A DNA stretch of 64,000 bases from Caldilineaceae bacterium (lineage in GTDB: Bacteria; Chloroflexota; Anaerolineae; Caldilineales; Caldilineaceae): positions 43,337-107,336 of the forward strand of contig JAHBVH010000022.1 in NCBI GenBank assembly GCA_019637645.1, in the 5' to 3' direction. This document shows, piece after piece, positions 1 through 9,112 of this stretch. The stretch's first letter is position 1, and the number at the start of each line of letters is the position of its first letter. Made by a program: the position numbers and the translations under genes. The notes beneath the pieces are model-generated. The model saw only the letters and a program-made list of their open reading frames with translations, did not search any database and was not told the origin of the DNA.

Positions 1-1035
1 CAAGCCAAAGCCGATCTCTTCGGCAAAGCAATGGGCACTCTGTCCAGCAATGTGAAGATGCCAACCACCATCGTGCTGTTGCCGCCGCCGAGAGAGAATC
101 CCAAATTGCAGCAGGAGCAGTTGTGTCATACGGCTTAAGCACTCGCTAAAGGTGCTCAGAATCACGCCTTGTTTGCCTACATAGCCATCACAGTCAAAAT
201 AGGCGCGCAAGAAAGCACTGACCACCACTTTGGGCGACTGTAAAATTACTGCCGGCACTTGCTTTTCGCGAGCCGCAACCCCGGTCGGCAAGCCCAGGTG
301 CACGAGCAAATCAATCAGGGTTTGCGAATAGAAGCGAACACGCCAGCGGTTGCCATCGCGCTTCCGTGCAGGCATCAGGCCAAAGAGAGCAGATCCCAGC
401 TGCATAAACCGTTCCGCCTGCTCCTCGTCGGCTGTCGTCAAACCAACTTCGCGATTCGTACGGCTAATATGACCATCACCGATGAGATAGCCCAGGAATG
501 CGGCAAAATCAGCTGTGATGTGGGTCGGTAGCGGTAGATCAATACGATTGTTCTGCTGGAAAGAGAGCGTCGTACGTTCCTTTTCATAGGCAGCTAACAC
601 GGGCTCTAGTACCGCAGCGTGACGGCTAACATGGGTCTTCTCACGATAGCGAATGACCGTCGAAAGATTGACACCAACATCCATTGCCACATCTTGTAAG
701 GTCATCCGCCGGATGGGCTGCCAGGTGAGGGAGTGTAATTCGGTAGGCCATTGATGAATGGCTGGGGCGACTGCCACCGTGTCACCAAGCTGCAATTCGT
801 CCAGCCGTCGCCAATCGCCATTTTGAAGACGAATCCGATGCGTAATAGAGCCTTCCAACACAAAGCCACGCCGCGTGGTCATGCGCACCGTCGCCCGATC
901 CGCAAACTTTGCCCAATCATAGACCTGTTGTTCGCGGACGCCATCACTCACGCGCACGGGTAGCCGGTTTTCCACAATCTCGTCCAAGCGCAGCAGCCCC
1001 AGGTTCGTCGAAACTAATGTGTCACCGACAGCACA
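1..1035 (-). other. Intein with LAGLIDADG homing endonuclease, inserted in SpoVR (C-terminus outside window)
   Basis: The element starts at Cys codon 1035-1033 (CAVGDTLVSTNLG), a typical intein block A. About 65-90 residues on comes a block-B-like GSITHRIRL followed by NGDWRRLDELQLGDTVAV, the usual Hint-fold ending. A helix-turn-helix-like stretch follows (TLQDVAMDVGVNLSTVIRYR, about 700-640). Then come two dodecapeptide motifs: FLGYLIGDGHIS (about 501-466) and AYFDCDGYVG (about 204-175), the paired DOD endonuclease signatures. At least 345 residues are present; the C-terminal block with His-Asn lies outside. The predicted downstream extein residue is Thr of TFWHY, which suits a +1 nucleophile. 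The whole stretch is in frame with no stop, so both splicing and endonuclease activity are plausible but untested. Confidence 0.9.
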
Positions 1036-1866
1036 GGCCCAACCCTCGTTCATGATCTTGGTCTGGCGTTGCGGGGCAAAGTAGTAGGCTTCTTCCCGAA
1101 TAATAGCCAGGACATCCTGTTGCCAAGCTTCGAGGGGGGCATGTTCCAGAAGGAACAACAGGACATCGCGCTGAGGATGGGCCGGGAAGTTCCGTTCTTG
1201 CTGGCGTTCGGCCTCATTTTGGCGGCGGACCGAATCCAGGTATTCCGGCGGGTTGATATAGTTCTCCATATACCCTTTGCTCGGTAGCCGACCTAGCTCG
1301 GCAGATTGGTTGCCAGCCGTTTCCACCATGCGCGAAGGTTGCCGTCGAATGCCGGTGCTGTGCAGATCGATCAGATTTTCGAGCGAGAGGCAGCGATCGA
1401 CAAAGGTTTCGACGGGCTCTAGCCCATAGCGCTCGATGTAGCGCCGAATGCGGGCACCATGATTGGCCGTCTCATCCAACATCCGCCGATTGGTGTGGGC
1501 AAACCAGAAGTTATTCTTAAAGAAATCGGCGTGACCATAGACGTGCGCCATGACTAACTTCTGATCGATCGGGAGATTGCTGGTGAGCAGGTAGGCATAG
1601 CAGGGATCGGTGTTGATCACCATTTCATAGATACGGTGGAGACCCCAAGCATAGCTTTTACGCAGCCGCTCGTATTCCATGCCAAAGCGCCAATGAGGGT
1701 AGCGGCTGGGAAAACCATCATAGGCCGCAACCTTATTCATCTGATCAAAATCGAGCATAATAAAGCGTACTTCCGGAAAGTCGAGCCCCACATCCTGGGC
1801 ATATTGCACGATCTCTTCCATCATCGCTTGTAAGTCGCGCGGTAGGGCACCAAAAGTGCGGTCCAT
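1..1866 (-). CDS. spoVR: SpoVR family protein interrupted by an intein (partial, runs off window start)
   Basis: An open frame begins at ATG 1866 and has no stop down to base 1 (622 codons). Residues 1-277 match the SpoVR/YcgB family as I know it: the YPHWRFG, MVINTDPCYAYL, VMAHVYGHADFFKNN and final KIMNEGWA segments. In SpoVR/YcgB proteins the family sequence continues TFWHY after NEGWA. Here residue 278 is a Cys that opens an intein (separate entry), so the rest of the extein lies beyond the window. The start codon overlaps the stop of the upstream DUF444 gene as TAATG, which implies translational coupling. SpoVR proteins are of unclear biochemistry but travel with PrkA kinase and DUF444 in stress and sporulation regulons. 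Identification is firm; whether splicing occurs cannot be seen from here. Confidence 0.9.
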   Translation of the reverse strand, partial: MDRTFGALPRDLQAMMEEIVQYAQDVGLDFPEVRFIMLDFDQMNKVAAYDGFPSRYPHWRFGMEYERLRKSYAWGLHRIYEMVINTDPCYAYLLTSNLPIDQKLVMAHVYGHADFFKNNFWFAHTNRRMLDETANHGARIRRYIERYGLEPVETFVDRCLSLENLIDLHSTGIRRQPSRMVETAGNQSAELGRLPSKGYMENYINPPEYLDSVRRQNEAERQQERNFPAHPQRDVLLFLLEHAPLEAWQQDVLAIIREEAYYFAPQRQTKIMNEGWACAVGDTLVSTNLGLLRLDEIVENRLPVRVSDGVREQQVYDWAKFADRATVRMTTRRGFVLEGSITHRIRLQNGDWRRLDELQLGDTVAVAPAIHQWPTELHSLTWQPIRRMTLQDVAMDVGVNLSTVIRYREKTHVSRHAAVLEPVLAAYEKERTTLSFQQNNRIDLPLPTHITADFAAFLGYLIGDGHISRTNREVGLTTADEEQAERFMQLGSALFGLMPARKRDGNRWRVRFYSQTLIDLLVHLGLPTGVAAREKQVPAVILQSPKVVVSAFLRAYFDCDGYVGKQGVILSTFSECLSRMTQLLLLQFGILSRRRQQHDGGWHLHIAGQSAHCFAEEIGFGL

Positions 1867-2963
1867 TATCGCCCCTTTCCTAAAAAGCACTTCAATGCAT
1901 CGAAGATAGCATCGTCGTTCCGAATGTGCGTCATGACCACATTTTCGAATGAGTCCACCCGTTTCAAGGTGTTGATAAAGGTTTCACCATAAGAACGTTC
2001 ATCGACTTGGCCGTAGCAGTAGAGATTGGCAATCGGCAACAGGCGTTCGGTTAGGATCGAGAGCGAACGGTCATTATCACTCGAGAAGTTATCGCCATCC
2101 GAGAATTGGAAGAGATAAATGTTCCATTCATCGGGCTTGAAGTTGGCTTGCACTAGCTCATGACAGAGTTGGAGGGCCGAAGAGATCTTGGTGCCCCCGC
2201 CCTGCCGCAACCGATAAAAGGTGGCTTCATCGACTTCACCAGCCGCCGCGTCATGGACAATATAGCGGCGCTGCACGCTCTTGTAGTTCTTCTTCAACCA
2301 CGCGTCAATCCAAAAAGAGGTATAGCGCACCAGCCGCTTTTCGCGTTCGCCCATCGAACCGGAAACATCCATCATGTAAATAATCACGGCATTGGCGTCG
2401 GGCAAAGGCTTGGTTTCAAAGGAACGATAGCGCCGATCTTCACGATAGGGGATAATAACAGGATTCTTGGGATCATACAGGCCCGCGGCCAATTGGCGTT
2501 TGAGAGCTTCGCGATAGGTCCGCTTAAAATGGCGCAGCGACTCCGGGCCGACCCGGCGGATATCGGTATAGCGCGCCACTTCGCTTTGGATGCTTTGGCT
2601 GCCTTTGGGCTGGATCCGCGGCAGTTCTAGCTCTTCCGCCAACATCTGGACGAGTTCATCCAGAGAGATCTCAGCCTCCAGCATATGCTGCCCGGGCGAT
2701 TCCCCAGCTTGACCGGCCCCGTCGCCCGGCTGGGGTTGCCCCAACGGATCACCGGGCTCGCCGTCGCCTTGGCCGACACCGCCGCTCCCGGGTTTGCCAA
2801 AGGTAAAGCGGGGTAGATCGACCTGGGGGACAGGGATACTGACGAGTTCTTTGCCTTGGCGGCCAATCATCTCACTATGGGTAATATACTTGCGTAGATT
2901 CTTGCGGATCTTGCCGCGCACGATCTCATGGTAGCGCGAACTATCCTGTTCGATTTGAGACAT
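1866..2963 (-). CDS. yeaH: DUF444 / UPF0229 (YeaH-like) VWA-domain protein
   Basis: A 365-residue cytosolic protein of the UPF0229/DUF444 family. Residues 1-50 are basic and contain the YHEIVRGKIRKNLRKYI segment. Residues 55-95 are a Gly/Pro/Asp-rich linker, and a VWA fold follows with a MIDAS-like MMDVSGSMGE at about 197-206. It is a little shorter than E. coli YeaH (about 427). Start is supported by GGAGG nine bases upstream of ATG 2963. It lies between prkA and spoVR, and its TAA overlaps the spoVR ATG. In enterobacteria yeaG-yeaH is a stress operon; the partner relationship is family knowledge, and the metal-binding role of the MIDAS is inferred. Confidence 0.93.
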   Translation of the reverse strand: MSQIEQDSSRYHEIVRGKIRKNLRKYITHSEMIGRQGKELVSIPVPQVDLPRFTFGKPGSGGVGQGDGEPGDPLGQPQPGDGAGQAGESPGQHMLEAEISLDELVQMLAEELELPRIQPKGSQSIQSEVARYTDIRRVGPESLRHFKRTYREALKRQLAAGLYDPKNPVIIPYREDRRYRSFETKPLPDANAVIIYMMDVSGSMGEREKRLVRYTSFWIDAWLKKNYKSVQRRYIVHDAAAGEVDEATFYRLRQGGGTKISSALQLCHELVQANFKPDEWNIYLFQFSDGDNFSSDNDRSLSILTERLLPIANLYCYGQVDERSYGETFINTLKRVDSFENVVMTHIRNDDAIFDALKCFLGKGR

Positions 2964-2975
2964 AGTGTCATCCTC

Positions 2976-3023
2976 CGTGCTACGCGAAACGTGCTACGTG
3001 AAACGTGCTACGTGAAACGTGCT
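2976..3023. repeat. 14-bp tandem repeat in the prkA-yeaH spacer (about 3.4 copies)
   Basis: The unit CGTGCTACGTGAAA occurs at 2976-2989 (one mismatch), 2990-3003 and 3004-3017, followed by a partial CGTGCT. It sits within the 175-bp spacer between the prkA stop and the yeaH ribosome site, a few bases upstream of the yeaH Shine-Dalgarno on the transcribed strand. It may simply be a variable tandem repeat. A role in differential expression of the two genes is only a guess. Confidence 0.85.
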
Positions 3024-3138
3024 GCTCGACAACCCTAGGCGACCAAGGCACCATTAGGGGAAAGCTTTGGGTATGCTGGTCGAATAGGATACCCCCATGC
3101 AGCACCTCACCTAGTCACGCCTCACGCATCACAGATCA

Positions 3139-5184
3139 CTAGCCCATCCGCGCCTTGACATCGCCACGCGCAAAGATACTGGCAACGTAGTTCAAGACAT
3201 CGGTTGCACAGATATCACAGTAGCCAAAGTTTTTGATGAGGCGCGCTTTCACCACCGCAATCTTCTCTTGGGTCTCCTGATCAATCACACTACTGACCAA
3301 ACTCGTTAGCTTGATACTATCCTTCTGGTCTTCAAAAAGCTTGAGTTCAAGCGCCTTCCGCAGCCGCTCATTAGAATCCCACTCAAAGCGTTTGCCATCA
3401 ATCGCCAGAGCACCAATATAGTTCATGATCTCCCGGCGGAAATCATCTTTGCGACTGACAGGAATATCGATCTTCTCTTCAATGGACCGCATCAGTCGTT
3501 CATCGGGCTCTTCATCACGCCCCGTAAAGGGATTCTTCACCTTTTCGCGCTGCGTATAGGCTTTGAGGTTGTCAATATAATTGGCGGCTAGGCGTCGAAT
3601 GGCCGATTCATCGGCGGTAATGGCCCGCTGCACTTCGTTTTTGACAATCTCGTCATACTCTTCGCGCACTTCATTGAGCAGGAGCCCAAAGCGTTCACGG
3701 TCTCGTTCATTCGTCACGAGCGAATGGTGCTTGAGCCCGGATTCCAATTCCCGGATGACGACAAAGGGGTTGAGACAGCCAACCGCGCCGTGAGCCACGA
3801 GGGCATTAGAAAGCTTATCTTGAATATAGCGGGGGGAGATGCCCTGCATCCCTTCCTGACCGGCATTGGCCTTGAGTTCGCGCACGGTGTCTTCGGTAAA
3901 GCCGGGCAGCGAGCGGCCATCATAGAGCTTCATCTTCTGCATCAAGGTCAGGCTGGCATGTTTGGGCTCTTCGAGACGGGTCAGGATCGCCCACATGGCG
4001 GCAATATCGAGGGTATGGGGGGCAATATGCTTGCCAAGCACGGTGCGGCGGTTGAAATCACGCTCGTAAATATGGACCTCATCGCGGAAGCGGGTCACGT
4101 AAGGCACATCGATCTTCACCGTGCGGTCGCGCAGCGCTTCCATATATTCATTGGCCAACAATTTGCGATATTCCGGCTCGTTGGTGTGGCCGACAATCAC
4201 TTCGTCAATGTCCGTTTGGGCAAACTTCTTGGGCTTGATCTTATGTTCTTGCGAGGCCGTCAGCAGATCATAAAGGAAGGCGACATCGAGCTTGAGCAAC
4301 TCAATAAATTCCACAACGCCACGATTGGCAATGTTCAGTTCACCATCAAAGTTAAAGGCACGGGGGTCCGAATCCGACCCATATTCGGCGATCTTGCGAT
4401 AATTGATATCGCCGGTCAGCTCGGTCGAGTCTTGATTCTTCTCGTCCTTCGGTTGGAAGGTACCAATGCCAATCCGATCTTGTTCCGAGAGAACCAAGCG
4501 GCGCACATGAACATGCTCAATTACTTTGCCCCAATCACCCTGATAGCGTTCCATCAACTGGCGATAGACATGGCGACAGGCTGGGCAGAGTTCACCTTTG
4601 ATGTTGATGGTATAGTCAGAGCTGTTATTGGCATTCAATTGCTCAACAATTTTCGGGCGTGACGACAGCGGAATCAAGCGGAGCGGCTCTTCGTGCATGG
4701 GGCATTGCATGAGCCCATCTTCGGTTTCCCAGGCCAAGGTAAAGAGCGCGCCTTCGTCGGTCTTTGAATAGGCTTCAATCCCTTTTTTGATCAAGCGGGC
4801 AATGGTACTTTTGGCGCTGCCGACAGGTCCATGCAAGAGCAGCACACGGCGTTCGGTGCCATAACCGCGTGCGGCCGATTGAAAGACTTGCACGACTTCC
4901 ATCAAGGCCGGATCAAGGCCAAAGACGGCATCGCGCCCATTATCAAAAGGATCATCAAAGAATTTATAGTGGAGTAACTCTTGGCGGAACCGGGTATAGC
5001 TTTCATAGCCATATGACATGATCATGTCATAGAGCCGCTGATAGGCGGTGCGTGCGACTTTGGGGTTCTTGTGAACGATGTCAAGGTATTGAGCAAACGA
5101 GCCTTCCCAGTGTTGATTGCGGAAGGTGTACACATCCTGCATATCGCGTACTAAGTCAATCAAACTTTGGCCGTTCATATTCAT
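3139..5184 (-). CDS. prkA: PrkA-family serine protein kinase (YeaG-like)
   Basis: A 681-residue protein matching PrkA/YeaG, which is about 640 residues in E. coli. The N-terminal half is an AAA-type ATPase module with Walker [10 protein letters not shown] at about 119-127. It also carries the family's conserved [12 protein letters not shown] and LCPACR segments. The C-terminal half is the PrkA kinase-like region (for example [17 protein letters not shown] at the end). Start ATG 5184 has GAGGTG just upstream. It is first in the operon prkA-yeaH-spoVR. PrkA proteins couple nutrient or energy stress to phosphorylation targets, and recent family work also suggests protease activity; which applies here is not visible. 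It is probably expressed from the long region upstream (5185 onward). Confidence 0.95.
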   Translation of the reverse strand: MNMNGQSLIDLVRDMQDVYTFRNQHWEGSFAQYLDIVHKNPKVARTAYQRLYDMIMSYGYESYTRFRQELLHYKFFDDPFDNGRDAVFGLDPALMEVVQVFQSAARGYGTERRVLLLHGPVGSAKSTIARLIKKGIEAYSKTDEGALFTLAWETEDGLMQCPMHEEPLRLIPLSSRPKIVEQLNANNSSDYTINIKGELCPACRHVYRQLMERYQGDWGKVIEHVHVRRLVLSEQDRIGIGTFQPKDEKNQDSTELTGDINYRKIAEYGSDSDPRAFNFDGELNIANRGVVEFIELLKLDVAFLYDLLTASQEHKIKPKKFAQTDIDEVIVGHTNEPEYRKLLANEYMEALRDRTVKIDVPYVTRFRDEVHIYERDFNRRTVLGKHIAPHTLDIAAMWAILTRLEEPKHASLTLMQKMKLYDGRSLPGFTEDTVRELKANAGQEGMQGISPRYIQDKLSNALVAHGAVGCLNPFVVIRELESGLKHHSLVTNERDRERFGLLLNEVREEYDEIVKNEVQRAITADESAIRRLAANYIDNLKAYTQREKVKNPFTGRDEEPDERLMRSIEEKIDIPVSRKDDFRREIMNYIGALAIDGKRFEWDSNERLRKALELKLFEDQKDSIKLTSLVSSVIDQETQEKIAVVKARLIKNFGYCDICATDVLNYVASIFARGDVKARMG

Positions 5185-6476
5185 TTTTCACCTCACAATA
5201 AGGGTCTGTCACCAGTACCGTACGTTCACCAGCTAGGAGTCCGCGAAACATCAGTACCAAGCGACATACCACGGCACCGTATACAAATAGATGAGCAGTT
5301 GGTAGACAAGCGTCTTGGGGGGACCTATGGTTTTCTGCCCAAGCCATCTACTGTACAGAAAACAAAAGGGGACCAACCTTTGATCGGTTAGCCCCCTCCA
5401 GCACGCAGATCAGAAGTAAATACGTTGTTGGCAACTTAGTAGCGTTGTAAACGAAGGAATCGACGCTTACATTCAGGTCACGCTCGGTGTGACCTAAACG
5501 AAAGGACAAAAAGTTCATTTACACTGTACTTATTGGTTTAGCTACTTACTTTTTATCAATCGCGTTACTCGTTGAACGCTTATCTACAGTCTGTTGATTG
5601 ACAAAAAGTAAAGGTCTGCGACACCAGTTGTTGCAACAGAGTCCTTGCCAACGCCATTGTTGTTGTGATGGGCTAACCGATCTCTTCTTGTTGATAAAGA
5701 TCGCCGGCACCTTCAAGACGCAGCTTAAACCTGAATCGTTCCCGCCGTCTGTATGCAGTTATCCGGTGGATGCAACCCCTCATCTACCCTGATAAACTGC
5801 TTGATTCTCGCTTGAGTTTCTAGCTAAGCGTAGCGCTTAGTGGGAGGGCGCCCCCGGTTGTCATCGCCCCAATCGATGGTTTGCTTCCAGAAACTAGCCC
5901 ATGCGCTGTTGGGTGGGCAAAGTATTCTGCAAGGATAAACGTGCTCGACTCAATTTTTTGGAGGTATCGCCCAGTGTATATGGCAAGTTTGCAAGAAGTT
6001 GGCCGGTTGCCAGGTGGCTTGCCATTGATAGTTCGGCGGCAGGCATCGCTGGTGGCGTGCCGCTTTGGCTAGGCTTACAGAGGTTCTTGATGGCGGTATA
6101 CGCAGCGTGCTGCCTGCCGTTTCCGTGAACTATCCACTACCAACATCAGCTAAGTTTAGCACAAATTTTCTACCCTGTAAAATCAGCATTTTGTAGGGTT
6201 TTCTGGTCTAGAGCAGCGGAAATTCCCATGCCCCTTACGGGGTTCGGTTGCCATTGGCTACAACCGCCAAGGCAACCAAACCTAGCCTTGTTACCAGGTA
6301 GGCGTGACACAGTTGGCCAAGAGCTGACCGGTTTTGAAGACCAGTCAGCTTTCTAGTCACACCAGGCACCTGCGTCACTTCTAATTACGATGAGAAGATT
6401 GTACACGCATCGCGGCTACAGATCTATGGGCAATTTGAATACAAATTCTTCCTAGATAACTGTCACTTCATACCGG
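5185..6476. other. Long intergenic region without a convincing gene
   Basis: About 1.3 kb separates the start of prkA from the end of the VIT/VWA gene. Both are on the minus strand, so this should hold the prkA promoter. Short open frames here lack ribosome sites and family signatures. I see several inverted repeats: GGGG-ACC-AACC...GGTT-AG-CCCC at 5368-5395; AGGTCAC-7-GTGACCT at 5475-5495, shaped like an operator or a small hairpin; CTAAGCG-3-CGCTTAG near 5824-5840; and a dispersed-repeat copy at 6322-6350. No clear sigma-70 promoter could be fixed. A small RNA or leader is possible but unsupported. Confidence 0.6.
6322..6350. repeat. Dispersed palindromic repeat, diverged copy
   Basis: AGCTGACCGGTTTTG followed by AAGACCAGTCAGCT forms an imperfect hairpin. 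It is flanked by TGACACAGTTGGCC on the left and CTAGTCACACCAGG and CTGCGTCACTTCTA on the right. The flanks resemble those of the copies at 19382-19459 and 51702-51784, so this is a diverged member of the same family. It lies just downstream of the VIT/VWA gene and could act as a terminator. Confidence 0.7.
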
Positions 6477-8807
6477 TTACTTTGTCGGGGAAGGCCAAGC
6501 CGGACAAGCTTGCGCTTGGGCAGTGGTCGCAGTGGTGGGGATACTGGTTGTGATCCGTAGTGCCGTTGTGGCATCGCGCACAAGGATAAGATCGGGTGAT
6601 AGGGCCAGCCAAGCGGCGACTTGGGGATGATTGGCAAGGGTAAAGTAACAGTCACTCCCAAACGCTACCACTTCCAGCTGCATGGCCTCAGTGTACAACG
6701 TATCGACCCATAAAGTCAACCCCGGTTGTTCCGGCCCCGGTTGCGCTGCGCCCGCGGGGATTTGTCGCTGTACAAAGGTACGCCCCTGAATAAAGCGCAT
6801 GGTTTGGGTCTCCGCCACCACCGCGGCGTTGGCGAGTTGATTTAGCTGCTCACTGGCAGCCACCGCTTTTTGACCAACCGCAGCATAGGCGTCCGTCTGC
6901 ATTTGCGTGGTTAGATTTTGCGCCAGTGCCTCGCGTGCCATGTCAGTTGGTGCCGCTTGCAATTCATCGTTGTCTTCTTCACCACCCGTGTTCGGCTGCG
7001 TGGGAAAACCACGGCCAAGATTCGGTTCAGGGACAAAGGCCGCTGTATAGGGCGTGATAATGCCATATTGTAGGCTTAGCTCAACAATGGCGTCGATCAG
7101 CTCCTGTTGTGGCCCTTGCTGGCGCACTTGAGCCAGGAGCGCACTGACCTTACGGGCAGCCCACAAGCGTGCGACGGTTGGCTCACCATCAGCGGCCCGC
7201 AACCGTTGGCTTGGGTAGCGATAGACGATCGCTTCCCCATTGCGTTTTCCATGCAAAGTCACATCAACCTTAGCCGCTTCTCGATAGCGCCCCACCACCA
7301 CCAATTGCTCACCCGCAAAGAGATCAGGCAACGGATACGGATAGAGCTCATCGATGACGACATTGTCGCCAAAGGCGAGACGCACATCACTCAATACGGG
7401 TGTACTGATCCCGGCATAGAAATGGCTAACCTCTTCGTCGATGCGTTCTTCGGGTTGGACATAGCTGCTCCGGCCGCCGAGTTCCTGGCTAAGCGTGTCC
7501 AAGAGCGCGGTATTGACATCGTACCCGACACCAAAGGGAAAGAGGCGCAGTTGCACTTCATCTGGGCGATTAGCACGGACATTGGCAAGGATCCGCGCAA
7601 CATCCGTTTCACCTTGGGTGGGCAACCCGTCGGTCAGGAAGAGAAGATAGGCGGGGCGCGCCGACGCGTCACCTTCTAGCTGAGCCAACGCTTCGAGCAA
7701 GGAACGGTTAATATCCGTGCTACCGGAAGCCTCTAGGCCGTCGATCCATTGGTGCGCAGCCTGCTGTTGAGCGGTCGTAACGGGTTGGAGGGTTGTCTGC
7801 CATAGGCGTACTCCGGTGCTAAAGGCAATTAGATTGAAGCGATCCGCCGCATTGAGGTGATCGACCACATAGTGTGCCGCCGCCTTGGCCTGCGCCATCT
7901 TGTCACCCTGCATCGAGCCAGAAATATCGACGACCATCACAAGATCACGGGCAATTACAGCTTCCGGAGCGACCGCGACACTCGGCGCGGCCAGCAACAC
8001 AAAATAGCCATCTTCTCCGGCGGGCTTATAGCTCAGCAAATTGAGACCCACCGGGCTATGATCAGCCCCAAAGTAGAGGGCAAAGTCTTGCTCTGGCCGC
8101 ACGGCAGTCGCTTGGTAGGTTACTTGCGCACTAGTATCGGAGGTCCGCTCGACGGCAATGTCATAGGTTGGGCTGTAGATGGTGCGCAGACCGGTTTGGT
8201 TGCGCAGCGTGAGATTGAGCGTTAAGGCACCGATCGGTTCTGTGCTCATTTGACGGAGCTTGAGCGGATAGCGGAATTGGTAGAGCCCATCGCGCAGGGG
8301 CAAGATCTGTGAATAGCGCAGTTCCAATGTACGTGTCTCACCGGCAGGAATGGGAAAGAGGCTCACCTGGAAGAGACCCTGGCCGACATATTCGAGGAGA
8401 GCCGGGTCACGCTGTTGGCGCACAATCTCCTCATAGGTGCGCCGCGCCGCTTCTTTGGTCAGCACTTGGCCTTCAAGCACTTGACCATCAACAGTCATTT
8501 GGAAATCACTAATAGCGGCATCAGCTGGTAGTGGGAAAAAATAGGTTCCTTCAACCGTCTGAGCAGAATGATTGCGGAACACTTGGGTTAAATGAAGCTG
8601 GCTCAGTGGCCCATCAATCACCACATCAACCTGCTGCTCTTCCAGCCGAAGCGGGTCTACAAGCACTGGAGCTGGCCCTGGCGGCCCTCCTGGCGGCGGA
8701 TCAATGATAATTTGGGCCAAGGCCGCCATTGGCTTGCCCATACTAAGCCCTAACAGCAAACAGAGCACCCCGCAAAAAAGCCACTGGGCAAGAGATTGCA
8801 TCCTCAT
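6477..8807 (-). CDS. Secreted VIT + von Willebrand factor A domain protein
   Basis: 776 residues. An N-terminal signal peptide (about 1-32, ending MAALAQ) is followed by a Pro/Gly-rich spacer. A VIT domain (about 45-165) contains VDVVIDGPLSQLHLTQVF and LEGTYFFPLP-type motifs (here VEGTYFFPLPADAA). A VWA domain (about 285-460) has MIDAS residues in VMVVDISGSMQGDK and FLTDGLPTQG. The remaining C-terminal part resembles the tail of inter-alpha-trypsin-inhibitor-like bacterial proteins and contains SLQYGIITPYTAAFVPE. It is presumably exported and surface-located, with metal-dependent adhesion inferred from the MIDAS. I see no sortase or PEP-CTERM tail. Start at 8807 is supported by GAGGAAC upstream. 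It appears monocistronic. Confidence 0.92.
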   Translation of the reverse strand: MRMQSLAQWLFCGVLCLLLGLSMGKPMAALAQIIIDPPPGGPPGPAPVLVDPLRLEEQQVDVVIDGPLSQLHLTQVFRNHSAQTVEGTYFFPLPADAAISDFQMTVDGQVLEGQVLTKEAARRTYEEIVRQQRDPALLEYVGQGLFQVSLFPIPAGETRTLELRYSQILPLRDGLYQFRYPLKLRQMSTEPIGALTLNLTLRNQTGLRTIYSPTYDIAVERTSDTSAQVTYQATAVRPEQDFALYFGADHSPVGLNLLSYKPAGEDGYFVLLAAPSVAVAPEAVIARDLVMVVDISGSMQGDKMAQAKAAAHYVVDHLNAADRFNLIAFSTGVRLWQTTLQPVTTAQQQAAHQWIDGLEASGSTDINRSLLEALAQLEGDASARPAYLLFLTDGLPTQGETDVARILANVRANRPDEVQLRLFPFGVGYDVNTALLDTLSQELGGRSSYVQPEERIDEEVSHFYAGISTPVLSDVRLAFGDNVVIDELYPYPLPDLFAGEQLVVVGRYREAAKVDVTLHGKRNGEAIVYRYPSQRLRAADGEPTVARLWAARKVSALLAQVRQQGPQQELIDAIVELSLQYGIITPYTAAFVPEPNLGRGFPTQPNTGGEEDNDELQAAPTDMAREALAQNLTTQMQTDAYAAVGQKAVAASEQLNQLANAAVVAETQTMRFIQGRTFVQRQIPAGAAQPGPEQPGLTLWVDTLYTEAMQLEVVAFGSDCYFTLANHPQVAAWLALSPDLILVRDATTALRITTSIPTTATTAQAQACPAWPSPTK

Positions 8808-9112
8808 TTTCGTTCCTCACTTTATGCTGACCGGCTGAAGTCAGCCGCTATCCAAAGGCTTACGCAAGTAGTCAGAGTAGTATAGTTGTCGAGAGTCCTG
8901 ACGAGTCTAGGATTGCGTAGGTCCCATCCAATTTATCGTGATATGGAGACGGGTTGAGCGATGGGAATGTTCCAAGCGCTAGCGGCTCAGTGCGGAAACC
9001 CAAGCTGAAGATGGGCTTACATCATTTGTCGTGGACTTGCTTCGGACTTACATACATGTTATACTAAAAACTGGTAAAACTCCTTCTGAATTCCCAGATA
9101 ACAAAAGAGTTC
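8808..9112. other. Divergent intergenic region
   Basis: This 305-bp stretch lies between the divergently transcribed VIT/VWA and glycosyltransferase genes. It holds a small hairpin (GCTGAC-8-GTCAGC, 8826-8845) near the VIT/VWA start and a candidate promoter for the rightward gene (separate entry). No coding signal was seen. Confidence 0.5.
9037..9065 (+). promoter_or_regulatory. Candidate sigma-70 promoter for the glycosyltransferase gene
   Basis: TTGCTT (9037-9042), a 17-base spacer and TATACT (9060-9065). The -10 is good and the -35 is weak. It lies about 48 bases before ATG 9113. Confidence 0.45.

Noticed and set aside
259..1833. Several plus-strand open frames over the first 1.9 kb
   Set aside because: They are antisense shadows of the SpoVR/intein frame, which has clear protein motifs.
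3724..4662. A 312-residue plus-strand frame inside prkA
   Set aside because: Antisense to a well-conserved prkA; no ribosome site or family signature.
5598..6128. Small plus-strand open frames in the long gap upstream of prkA
   Set aside because: No ribosome sites or recognisable motifs and they overlap each other; treated as non-coding.
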